Source: Siphonodentalium dalli (lineage: Eukaryota; Mollusca; Scaphopoda; Gadilida; Siphonodentaliidae). Taken from it: a stretch of 64,000 bases of DNA. The notes under the pieces were generated by a model, which did not search any database, had not been told where the DNA came from, and worked only from the letters and a program-made list of their open reading frames with translations. Position 1 is the first letter of the stretch, and each line of letters starts with the position of its first letter. Position numbers and translations under genes: made by a program. The stretch spans positions 185,260,796 through 185,324,795 of the forward strand of contig CP136068.1 in the NCBI GenBank assembly GCA_032622095.1, written 5' to 3'. Positions 55,560 to 63,121 of the stretch are shown one piece after another.

Positions 55560-58155
55560 AACTCTTTCACATAAAGATTAATACATTTTTAATAAATGAT
55601 ATTATATAAAAATATTTCTAGTTCATCAAAATTAGTTAAATTAATGTGTATTTTACCTGTGTCTGTTAGATTTGACGTTTTATTCATTAATTGTGAACTG
55701 ACCAAAAAACGATGATTTAATTTGGCCATAGTTTTTTTTAATTTGGCCAAAAAACATTTGGCTAAAGTTTTTTTCATTTGGCTAATAAAATGTTCATTTG
55801 GCTAATAAAATTTTCATTTCGCTAAACTTTTGGCTAAAGTTTTTTTCGGTCCAGCGCGAACACTGATCATAATGCAGGCATATCCAAAGTTGAGATTAGA
55901 TAGCTGATGTTAAAAAATTCTAAATGTTTGCATTAACTGGAAGGAATGGTTGATATAATAAGATATTCAGATATCCAATTTATATTATAATGCTACTTTA
56001 ACTTACTTCTTTGTGATTTTCCAACAGTCTTTTCACATTAATGCCCTTTGCTGTCATTTTCTTGTTAAAGACCTTTTATTCCATCTTAATCCACCCTTGC
56101 GAGCCTGCATAACTATTAAGGTGCCCGTATGAAACATTCCTACAGGAATATATGCCTATAATTCCTATAAGATTCCGGTCGATTCCTGTAGTTTTCCTAT
56201 ATTAGTAGGGTTCATATCGGATGGATTCCTCCAGGGATTTTGATGCAAATTAGGAGAGATGTATAACTGTACTTTTTATGCCAACATTATCTTCCTCTGA
56301 ATTTGATGTAGTTACTATACTAATAACTACAGATTATGTACAATGAAAATTCATAAAATTAATATATACAATACTTTAGGTACCTATGTATGGCTTTAAA
56401 TTACTTTAATACCACTAGTCCACAACCTTTGACTTTTTAGTATTTACCCAAATATCAATTAAGTTATAAACTGATGGAGAATGTCAGTTTCAAAATCAAT
56501 GCACGTTATTGAGCAGTTATTGTAAATGCACAGAAAAATTATGATACCATCTATTTCACGCTGAATTTTAAAAATATTTACACCATGTGAAAGCTTGATA
56601 AATTCTGAATATTTTCAAATGTATATTGCCAAACAAATTGTTAAAACTGCAAATTTGCCAAATTATTATTCATTTTTCCATAAATTTCTCCATTTTGGAC
56701 TTGGTTAATTTGCAGCTTCAGTTTCAGATCAGTTTTGTATTGAAATATTTTAAGTCGAGCTTTGAAGGCTAAGAGGCCAACAATATATTGAAGCCTTAAT
56801 TTGAATGCTTATTTTAGTGTGATATGTCTGGCTGAAGTCTTAATTTTAATAGTTAAGAGAAGATGTTAGCATTCGCCACAGGCCCTCATTTTCCGGACTG
56901 CTTAATGGGAGTCTATGAGACCTGAGGACTCGAATCGTTATCAAGTGCTTTATACCTGCACTGAATTTTAGGCACTCGAGTCCTAAGCGAGTGCTTACTG
57001 TGATCGATATAAGCACTCGAGTCCTAAGCGAGTGCTTAATGTGATTGACATAAGCACTCGAAACCTTGGCTAATCCTTGTTACGCCTTCATGCTCCTTAA
57101 GGGATATTAAATGATTCTATGCCCCAAAAGGCGGTTTGCCACATGGGGATCTGCATCGGGCGACAGCCATGGATTACAGATATGCCCACACAAGGCGGTT
57201 TGCCACATGGGGTCTGCAGCGGGCGACAGCCCAGCTCTTGTTTATATGGGATATGAGAATTGCTATTGAAGTATCTATACAATTATCTTCTTTTTTTCCA
57301 GATCCTTTGTCTCCATGGATACAGGTTAGTGCTCCCAAGATTTCATATGAGCCACTCATTTTGAACATACAAAGTCTGGACCATAATTATAATTATAATT
57401 ACATTAATACATACAATTAATTGGGGCATTTTTCCAGGCTATTTTTAGAACAGATCCAGCATTAAACTTCATGCAATCTTAAATAGAGATAGAGTTCTCC
57501 TGCTTGCTGCTCCATATATTTCTGTGAGCTGTGAATAATTGTAAATATTTGAAATAAAATTAATATTAATTGATAGAAGCATTTCCTGACAGGGGTCTTT
57601 GGTTCATATGTGTTATTTTACACCCCGGAAACTGTATAAAACTTATTATAGGAAGAGATAGAAGATCTTTAATTATTGAAAGATATCCAATAATGAAATT
57701 TAGCATGTTGAACCCATTGTTATGTAAACAAAACTTTTGAATGAATTAGAACAAATTTGATCTATTGTTAGCTCAATTTGAAGTTTGAGCCATTTCCATG
57801 GTTTGTTGTTCATCTGTCCTTGCGTGTGTATGTGTGTCCATCAATAATTTCCTTCGGCATATCCTTACAGGCCACATCCCTCATCCGATCATCACCAAAA
57901 CTTCATATGGCCTGATTTTCTCAGCCATGGGGAATAGGATCTCAATGAAATTTTTTATAGATGTTGTATTGGAATTAATCAGTTTACTGTATTATATTTT
58001 TAAAATATAATTCTTGTTTCTATTGAGATTATGCTGCTATAATTAAAAGTTTGAAGAAATACTCCTGTTGTTCATTCATTTCAGACAAAATGACAAAGCC
58101 TTCAGAGAAAGAACTGGAGCGTTCAGAAAAATTATAAAGAAAAATGCTGAACTTG
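48407..58155 (+). CDS. OVCA2: OVCA2-like serine hydrolase gene, 5' part (later exons outside window)
   Basis: Two well-supported exons (57302-57324 and 58085-58155) join in phase to ILCLHGYRQNDKAFRERTG then AFRKIIKKNAEL. This matches the N-terminus of the OVCA2/FSH1 alpha/beta-hydrolase family: a beta strand, the LCLHG oxyanion loop, then an FR--TGA-RK helix. The family are small cytosolic serine esterases. The nucleophile Ser, Asp and His would be on later exons, beyond the LTR element that occupies the downstream intron. The first exon is uncertain: 48407-48436 or 54046-54078, both ending in phase 0. If the first is right, the gene starts at the 3' tail of the LINE, and intron 1 holds the split SINE, the foldback element and the hAT element. 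Confidence 0.75.
48437..48698. other. No feature recognised
   Basis: About 260 bp between the candidate first exon and the SINE; includes a short AGCTATTGT duplication at 48671-48690. Confidence 0.5.
48706..48807 (+). mobile_element. SINE, 5' part with tRNA-like head
   Basis: The A box TGGCAGAGTGG is at 48715-48725 and a B-box-like GGATCGATTC follows ~45 bp later. The target duplication GACTGTC is at 48699-48705 and again at 53740-53746 after the 3' half. The SINE is interrupted at AAAGTCGG (48800-48807) by the foldback element. Confidence 0.82.
50004..50288 (+). CDS. Candidate promoter plus first exon in the foldback centre (function unknown)
   Basis: TTACGTCA (CRE-like, 49986-49993), CTAAATATAAATG (TATA-like, about 50005) and GGTCACGTGCC (E-box, about 50050) precede an ATG in strong context (CGTCATGGCC, 50069). 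The frame runs MAASTHVKPILRIGINSCRV then CDFPFGDSFTDNKGKQHPC and on to NYFSLP, where CCG|GTATAA could be a donor (50289); it otherwise stops at 50293. The CxxC and later Cys spacing hint at a zinc-binding fold, but I do not recognise the protein. It may be the element's own gene remnant, a captured host exon, or chance. Confidence 0.35.
50382..51255 (+). repeat. Interspersed repeat L, copy 2 (inside foldback element)
   Basis: Begins TAGCTCAACTTACTTTGTAA and ends AAGTTGAGCTACAGTGTCAT, reversed relative to 19997-21470. It has four internal units with CGGGCTACAGGTCGTACC, GATGGGAACGAGTCATTTTG and CAGCCATCTTGGATTTT. It is a third layer of nesting: SINE, then foldback element, then repeat L. Confidence 0.85.
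53252..53739 (+). mobile_element. SINE, 3' part with conserved core and (AAGT)n tail
   Basis: Continues the SINE after the foldback insertion. GTGGGGACGTAAATGGCTGT, CCCGTACATTTACA and GCACGATAAAGAACC (53375-53435) resemble the Nin-DC-type conserved SINE core as I remember it. The end is GGGCGTAAAGAAGAAGTAAG with further AAGT units, then the duplication GACTGTC (53740-53746). Confidence 0.8.
54046..54078 (+). CDS. OVCA2: OVCA2-like gene, alternative candidate exon 1b
   Basis: ATGAAAATGGCAAACAATAT onward reads MKMANNIDLLR to the junction AGA|GTGTAA in phase 0 and would also fit before ILCLHGYRQ. The donor is weak. TTCTTCTATTTAG at 53981-53993 could be an acceptor for an exon starting at 53994. 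It is an alternative to 48407-48436; the two cannot be separated from sequence alone. Confidence 0.3.
54079..54855. repeat. Intronic sequence with inverted repeats
   Basis: GCCGACTTATTTAAATGAGC (54247) is repeated inverted at 54314-54334. AAGCACTCGA and AAGGCTTA strings recur here and, in similar form, at 56930-57075, possibly the two ends of one large decayed element. No exon is recognised. Confidence 0.55.
54856..55865. mobile_element. Non-autonomous hAT element (1010 bp)
   Basis: Ends are CAGTGTTCGCGCTG and CAGCGCGAACACTG with a perfect 8-bp duplication ATCATAAT (54848-54855 and 55866-55873). Both subterminal zones are crowded with TTGGCTAA / TTAGCCAA motifs, candidate transposase-binding repeats. 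A ~30-nt C-run lies at 55527-55556. A 62-codon plus ORF at 54966 has no recognisable transposase motif. Confidence 0.95.
55874..57301. other. Intronic sequence with a 64-bp duplication near the end
   Basis: Mostly plain AT-rich sequence. AGGCGGTTTGCCACATGGGG with CTGCA-CGGGCGACAGCC occurs twice (57129 and 57193). 56965-57060 has three GCACTCGAGTCCTAAGCGAG-type units. It ends in the T-rich acceptor tract TTCTTTTTTTCCAG of exon 2. Confidence 0.6.
57302..57324 (+). CDS. OVCA2: OVCA2-like gene exon 2 (23-nt microexon)
   Basis: TTTTTTTCCAG | ATCCTTTGTCTCCATGGATACAG | GTTAGT. In phase 0 it reads ILCLHGY plus two bases of Arg. The LCLHG loop is the family's oxyanion-hole strand. Confidence 0.8.
57325..58084. 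other. Intron with fragments of two dispersed repeats
   Basis: 57575-57630 matches one end of the TIR element at 23738-24170 (GATAGAAGCATTTCCTGACA). 57768-57900 matches repeat L (TTAGCTCAATTTGAAGTTTG, then CCATTTCCATGGTTTG and TGTGTGTCC). Confidence 0.7.
58085..58155 (+). CDS. OVCA2: OVCA2-like gene exon 3 (71 nt)
   Basis: TTCATTCATTTCAG precedes ACAAAATGAC, and CTTG|GTGAGT ends it. Its first base completes Arg from exon 2. It then reads QNDKAFRERTGAFRK and IIKKNAEL, leaving one base. The FRERTGAFRK helix is a clear OVCA2/FSH1 signature. The next exon should encode a V/I-Y-I-DAPH-like strand and is not in the window. Confidence 0.85.
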
Positions 58156-58170
58156 GTGAGTTACATATCT

Positions 58171-58387
58171 TACAGTAATGCTCTAAGTAATCGACTTCTT
58201 AACCACAGCAGAATTATGGGTAACTTTTCAGGATTTAGTCGGAAATATGGCTTGTTGCCATTCATCGGAAAGCTCTCAGGGAGATCTTTCTGATGAATGG
58301 CAACAAGCCATATTTCCAACTAAATCCTGAAAAGTTACCCATAATTCTGCTGTGGTTAAGAAGTCGATTACTTAGAGCATTACTGTA
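58171..58387. mobile_element. Tc1/mariner-type foldback MITE, copy 2
   Basis: TA at 58171-58172 and 58386-58387. Ends CAGTAATGCTC / GAGCATTACTG. Nearly the same sequence as 37194-37415. It sits 15 bp downstream of OVCA2 exon 3, inside the intron. Confidence 0.93.
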
Positions 58388-58429
58388 TCTCTTTCAGTGC
58401 AGCTCCTGTCATGAAAGGGTTAAAGATCC

Positions 58430-58484
58430 TGTGCCGGTACATTCTCATATATATGCGTGTCTCCCATAGGGAGAATGCACTGGC
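58430..58484. repeat. Half of a 69-bp palindrome, cut by the LTR element
   Basis: GTGCCGGTACATTCTCATAT, TATGCGTGTCTCCCATAGG and GAGAATGCACTGGC resemble the palindrome family. The LTR retrotransposon starts directly after GGC at 58485. CTGGC (58480-58484) would be the left target duplication; the right one is off the window. Confidence 0.6.
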
Positions 58485-59392
58485 TGTGCCAAGACAACCC
58501 CCAGGGACATAACTTTCAACCCGGGAAGAAGAAGGCAATATCTTAGTCGCGGGAGCCGCTAGTTTACCACACGTACTAGCGCCCCTGATGACTGGTCATC
58601 AACATTGCGACATCAAAACGAATTGGCGGACATCTAGCAGTAACCAGGCCGATACATACATACATACATAGTAAGACAACTATGAAGTAAACAGAACGCT
58701 TAAGGGATTAGCGAGACGAGATACTTTACCTACGGCGCCCATGGAAACCTAACGCGGCACGAAGGCAAGGATAAGATACCTGAAGAACACAGAGGAACAC
58801 ATAGGAAAATTACCTCGCATGAGCAGCCCAGGAACGCCCCATCCGATGGATCATGAAATGCGGATCCAGGCGGAATAACACCATGGTCCTATTTAGTGGC
58901 AAGCAAAATTGAGACCTGACACACACACAGTTCTAACCAGCTACCAAGATGTGACCGATAACTCTCGGGGTGACGATATGAAGACAGCCCGGAACTCTAG
59001 CCAGGAACGCGGATGGGAATACAAGGTACACATTACAATCTTGTATTTCTGACAACGCTACGAAGCAAAGCAGACGACAGGAAGACGAACTCAGCCGGAA
59101 CCCAACCGAGTAGATGACAAGCAGGCACGCCCAATCTATGAAGACAGAAGAAGACCCTAAACCGAGCAGACGACAGGAAGATAAACTCAACCGGAACTCA
59201 ACCGAGTAGATGACAAGTAGACACGCCCAATCTATGAAGACAGAAGAAGACCCTAAACCGAGCAGACGGCAGGAAGATAAACTCAACCAGGAGAAACCCA
59301 GATGCTGATGATTGAACGTTATTAACTTTGTTGTAATTAAATAATCAAACCGTTCTGATAGCCTTAAGAGTTTATGTACCCGTATTGGCACA
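58485..59392 (+). repeat. Left LTR (908 bp)
   Basis: Begins TGTGCCAA and ends TTGGCACA (short inverted repeat). It contains a CATA microsatellite (58653-58668) and ~96-bp tandem units starting near 59071, 59167 and 59263 (CAGACGACAGGAAGAT). The units leave a minus frame open for 152 codons with a 32-residue repeat, probably a by-product of the 96-bp period. No clear TATA box or poly(A) signal was pinned down. Confidence 0.92.
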
Positions 59393-59403
59393 TATCTCTT
59401 AAC

Positions 59404-59421
59404 TGGTGCCTTCGAGCCAGG
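59404..59421 (+). promoter_or_regulatory. Primer binding site
   Basis: TGGTGCCTTCGAGCCAGG lies 11 bp after the left LTR. It starts with the TGG complementary to a tRNA CCA end. The tRNA was not identified. Confidence 0.7.
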
Positions 59422-59528
59422 ATCTGAACGCTAATCGCAGACACAACGTGAAACCAGAAGAGGAACAGTGTGAACAGAAACAGTGTGGGAAAATTCGCAA
59501 AACGTGAGTCTAACTGTTTATATGCATA

Positions 59529-59843
59529 ATGGCTTCAATCGAATGTTGGACATGTCGAGGTAATCATTTTGCCCGTGACTGCACCTTTAAGACCGAAAAT
59601 CAAAGGCACATAGCTTGCTGGGTTTGTGAAGGAAATCATTTGGCTGGGAATTGCCCCTCTAAATTTGGAAACCCGAAGCGAAGGCAATGGAACGCGCCAA
59701 TATCACCATATATAGCAAACCTTCAGAACCAACCCAATCGGTCACGTGGTCCACCCAATAATGCGCCGAATCACAGCCGGAAATATCCGACATCCAACAG
59801 ACCACCCCAATTAATGGCCCTACCCGCATACCAAAAAAACTAG
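59529..59843 (+). CDS. gag: gag remnant: nucleocapsid-like zinc knuckles (104 aa)
   Basis: Two knuckles of the form C-x2-C-x3-H-x4-C (C6, C9, H13, C18 and C30, C33, H37, C42), one residue shorter than the usual C-x2-C-x4-H-x4-C. A basic Pro/Asn-rich tail follows. Matrix and capsid regions are missing. The protein could still bind the element's RNA, and complementing Gag would have to supply the particle. The frame stops at TAG right after a slippery A AAA AAC, so part of translation should continue in the -1 frame into protease. Confidence 0.82.
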   Translation: MASIECWTCRGNHFARDCTFKTENQRHIACWVCEGNHLAGNCPSKFGNPKRRQWNAPISPYIANLQNQPNRSRGPPNNAPNHSRKYPTSNRPPQLMALPAYQKN

Positions 59844-59876
59844 GGAATCCTCTCATTGATGCCACGAATGGGAGGA
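59834..59876 (+). promoter_or_regulatory. -1 programmed ribosomal frameshift signal
   Basis: The slippery heptamer A AAA AAC (59834-59840) is in the gag phase required for -1 slippage and abuts the gag TAG. After a 7-nt spacer, TCCTCTCATT (59848-59857) pairs with AATGGGAGGA (59867-59876): a 10-bp stem with one G-U and a 9-nt loop. The -1 frame continues open through the protease. Confidence 0.85.
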
Positions 59877-60949
59877 AATATAACATAAATATTGTGGGGA
59901 ACCCCAGCTCATGTTTAGTTAGAATAGGTAAAAATAAATATCGCTCATTAGTGGATAGTGGCGCGGAAGTGTCATTGATTCACGAACGCGTCTATGACGC
60001 ATTACAGTTTCGACCAAAACTAACTAGGGAACACATTAACCTTAGCTCCGTGAATGGGAAATCACTGGGTGTACTTGGTAGCGTGGAACTAACCTTCAGA
60101 ATGGCGAAACTAAAATTAACCCATAAATTTTATGTGGTGAATGATATGACCCGGAACATGATATTAGGGAGAGATTGGTTGACCTCTCAAGGGGTCAGAC
60201 TGTATTATGATATGGGATGCCTCAAGGTCAGTGACGTGTATGTCCCTTTGGAAGCAGATGCGCATATCGCTTCCCTCCTGAGATTAACCAGCAAAGTTAG
60301 TTTAAAGCCCCAAACATCAACTTTATGTATGGGTAAATCGAAAAACTTAGCTTCTCTTCACAAGTCGACATTAGTAGAGGTTGCCCAAATCGAGAAAGGT
60401 TACCTAGCATCAAAACCCGGTTTGGAGGTAAGGAATTCGATTTCGGAACTAGGTAAAAGACAACAAGTCCCATTGCTACTCGTGAACAACACTAATAAAA
60501 CCGTTTATCTACGGCGCGGCAGTGTAGTTGGAAAATCAGTCACGTATGAACGAAGACGTAATCGTGCTGGGAAGGGTTATTGTCAAATAGCATTACGGCA
60601 ACAGCCTAAATCACTTACGCTGGTGCACAAACACCTGAAACAGGTTAAACGCCAACGAGCAGCGAAAATGTACGAAAAGGCCAAGGCCATTAAATTCGAA
60701 ATTGGTGAGGCCGTGTTTGTTAAGAATCACTTGCGGAAAAGCAAACTGGAAAGCAAATGGAAACCCTACTTCCGCATAACCGAGCAAATAACGCCCGTTA
60801 CTTTCAAGTTGAGGAACCAATTAACTGGGAAAGTCACACAATCCCACGCTGAACATATGCGCAAAGCCAACCTAGAATGGGAAATCCCCAAAACTGACAA
60901 CAACAAGCGTGCTCAAACGTATGTTGTTCCCCCCCGAAGACGAAGGTAG
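59840..60949 (+). CDS. pol: Protease fused to integrase C-terminal domain (deleted pol)
   Basis: Residues are numbered from the GTG at 59894. The aspartic protease has the active-site D21-S22-G23 in LVDSGAEVSLIH and the second hallmark ILGRDWL (90-96). From about residue 235 the sequence is the tail of a Ty3/Gypsy integrase: a Lys-rich helix, FEIGEAVFVKNHL, KWKPYFRI (GPY/F-like, 289-295) and HAEHM. Reverse transcriptase, RNase H, the integrase zinc finger and the DDE core are gone, with the join inside about residues 215-235 and the frame preserved. No ATG suits the start; translation is expected by -1 frameshift from gag. The N-terminus upstream of the GTG is open back to the slippery site. 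Confidence 0.88.
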   Translation, partial: LGNPLIDATNGRKYNINIVGNPSSCLVRIGKNKYRSLVDSGAEVSLIHERVYDALQFRPKLTREHINLSSVNGKSLGVLGSVELTFRMAKLKLTHKFYVVNDMTRNMILGRDWLTSQGVRLYYDMGCLKVSDVYVPLEADAHIASLLRLTSKVSLKPQTSTLCMGKSKNLASLHKSTLVEVAQIEKGYLASKPGLEVRNSISELGKRQQVPLLLVNNTNKTVYLRRGSVVGKSVTYERRRNRAGKGYCQIALRQQPKSLTLVHKHLKQVKRQRAAKMYEKAKAIKFEIGEAVFVKNHLRKSKLESKWKPYFRITEQITPVTFKLRNQLTGKVTQSHAEHMRKANLEWEIPKTDNNKRAQTYVVPPRRRR

Positions 60950-61418
60950 CGACATCCCTGCCCCTAACCATGTGGGTGGGTCTTCTGGCGATGAAACTGA
61001 ACCATTACCGGATGACGTAATCGCTCGATATCGGAGACAATGTTCCGACTCCGATGACGAAGATGTCCCTTTAAGCGAGCTTAAGGTGCGCTTACAGCGT
61101 AGAAAAATGCGACTCGCACGCTCAGCGCCGCTACAAAACCCTAACTCGTCCACGGACGAGAAATCAGGGCCGAGTGCGAAGGCACAATTCGCCTCAGCGC
61201 CTCGTCGACACGGGCGCAAAGTAACAAGGATGGTTACGAGTGATGACAGCTCAGGGGATGAGTTAATGGAAGTGGCCGCCATTGAACAAACTCCTCGTGA
61301 ATGTAGGCCCGTACCGGCCCCACGCAAGTGTAAGCAGCTCATGAATGGAGCGCTTAGCGACATAAGAACCAAGCAATCGTTTAAAAACCTGTTGTACTCA
61401 ATGGCAGCAGTGATGTAA
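60921..61418 (+). CDS. ORF3 of the LTR element, acidic protein of unknown function
   Basis: Open from ATG at 60921, overlapping the end of the pol remnant by 29 nt in another frame. About 165 residues, rich in Ser, Asp, Glu and Arg (CSDSDDEDVPLSELK, TSDDSSGDELMEV), with no membrane segment or known domain. Its place after integrase is where some Gypsy elements carry env or an accessory gene. Moderate confidence that it is coding, because it fills the interval and is uninterrupted. Confidence 0.5.
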   Translation: MLFPPEDEGSDIPAPNHVGGSSGDETEPLPDDVIARYRRQCSDSDDEDVPLSELKVRLQRRKMRLARSAPLQNPNSSTDEKSGPSAKAQFASAPRRHGRKVTRMVTSDDSSGDELMEVAAIEQTPRECRPVPAPRKCKQLMNGALSDIRTKQSFKNLLYSMAAVM

Positions 61419-61802
61419 ATTGTAATCCGATACTCAGACTACTGACCTTGCTTTCATTACAGAATGCACGGGACCCCACCCTTAACTGGCTTATTGGCGA
61501 ACCTAACCTGGCTCCGTAATATTTAACCCAGTGGCCCAAACCGAGTCGAAATAAGTAGTCGTGCCCTATCGATCACAGGTCGCGCGTCCCCATGAAACCC
61601 GGCACGTGCGCGCGGCAATTCAATAACTATACCTTTAAACTTTACAATCACGCGCCGAGAGATAACGAGCACCACAGCGACGTGCACACCGCCACCTTTA
61701 GGGTTACTACGTTAAGCGCACCCCGCTCAAATAAACGCGATCGAAAATATGCTCACGACTGACTTAGCGAACGAAAAAGTATTACCCCGATGAATAGTAG
61801 AG
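61419..61802. other. Untranslated interval of the LTR element
   Basis: TGCTTTCATTACAG ends near 61463 and looks like a splice acceptor. No long frame is present. Confidence 0.4.
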
Positions 61803-62084
61803 ATGGCCAGGGTGGTATTTTGCCCTAGTGACGTAGTTACAGTAGTAATTTTCATTATCTTGACCCACCGATTCTGGTGGAAAATTGTTAAACGACATTT
61901 ACCAAGGGTAGCCATTATGTATAATAAGCAGTTAGACCAGCGACCTGAGGATATCCCGAATGCCGTGTTCAAAGAACCCATCGACGAAGCAATGGAGACG
62001 GATGCACCAAAGCCGTCTGCGCTATTCCGGGACAACACTCAGGAACGCCTACATGTATATCCAATTATAGCCGTCAGAGGCTGA
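61803..62084 (+). CDS. ORF4 of the LTR element, small membrane-protein candidate (93 aa)
   Basis: One hydrophobic stretch near residues 10-26 (DVVTVVIFIILTHRFWW) is followed by a basic KIVKRH segment and a polar tail. It could be a short membrane protein or an env-type tail remnant. Nothing identifies it further. Confidence 0.4.
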   Translation: MARVVFCPSDVVTVVIFIILTHRFWWKIVKRHLPRVAIMYNKQLDQRPEDIPNAVFKEPIDEAMETDAPKPSALFRDNTQERLHVYPIIAVRG

Positions 62085-62790
62085 CCACATCTGTGGCGGA
62101 TTTGGATTAGTATTAATTATGTATCGTATATTAATGTATTCCGAATTTCCTTCGTAATTATTGTTGCGCGGATATCAGAATCATTTGCATGTATATAGAC
62201 ATTTATGCATTTCATATATTTCAAATATTAATTGTTGCATAACGATGTCCATGGTATTATAGTTGTATAATTATCAGAATTATTATAGCAAGCGTTGAAT
62301 AGGGACTATAAATCCTGACATGCAGTCATACGTTTCGATGATTGAAATCAATCACCCCGACTTTCCTTGTGTTTAACTGTTCGTCAACCAATCAATCTAT
62401 CTAATTAGTTGTAAATTCCATTTCGAATTGGGCTGATCCGACGGCCCTCAAGCGATACCGATAAATTGGAAAAGTAACCATTGTGTATACTGACTGTCAT
62501 TTGTTCTCAAACCTCACACAAATATCCGTTTGAGTATTACAGGCTGACCATGGCGGTGGAACGAGGGTCGACCAGTTGTCAGAGCTTACCCCATACTCGG
62601 ACAGTGAGGACGAAAATACCTCGACATCCGACAATGACGATACGACACCCGGTTCAGATGCACGACCATCCACCAGCAGGCGGCCGCACGAAAGCTACCC
62701 CGACATGATACTGCGATGTAGTCACCCACACCCGTTAACCAGCCATGGATACAGCCTCACATCGAACGCGGAAGATATTACGCAATGCAG
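62085..62790. other. AT-rich part of the LTR element, weak short ORFs
   Basis: 62100-62540 is AT-rich and intron-like. GTTTGAGTATTACAG at about 62542 could be an acceptor. GCTGACCA occurs on both sides (62081 and 62543). The frames at 62481-62797 are short, overlap each other and have no recognised motif. Confidence 0.4.
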
Positions 62791-63121
62791 CCAGTAGGTC
62801 GTGGTTGTCTGAGAGACGCCCAGACGACCCGACCTGCGTGAAGACGGACGACATCGCACCAGCTACCCATCGCATGCGATTCCAATCATAACTTTAAATC
62901 GAAAAAGTGAAGGAGTTACCGAGGTCATAGCCAGTAGGTCGGAGTTGTCTGAGAGATGCCCAGACGACCCGATCTACACGGAGACGGCCGACATCGAACC
63001 AGCTATCCATCGCCGATGCCGCTGTTGCGAAACACTTCGACGAATCATCGACCTGCTGCGCAGCGACGAATTGGACTTGCGATTTCAAGATCAACTTTAA
63101 ATCGAAAAAGCGAAGGAGTAA
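62791..63121 (+). repeat. 141-bp tandem duplication including the polypurine tract
   Basis: GCCAGTAGGTCG, TTGTCTGAGAGA and GCCCAGACGACCCGA occur from 62791 and again from 62932. AAATCGAAAAAGTGAAGGAG (62897) and AAATCGAAAAAGCGAAGGAG (63100) are two copies of the polypurine region; the second directly precedes the right LTR. Confidence 0.8.

Noticed and set aside
58386-58420. OVCA2 exon 4 after TATCTCTTTCAG
   Set aside because: In the required phase it reads five codons and hits TGA, and it does not resemble the family.
60872-61372. Minus-strand 166-residue protein in the LTR element
   Set aside because: Antisense to ORF3, with no motif and no independent support.
61450-61525. Spliced env exon after TTTCATTACAG
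   Set aside because: The acceptor looks fair, but the following frame ends after about twenty codons and no donor could be matched.
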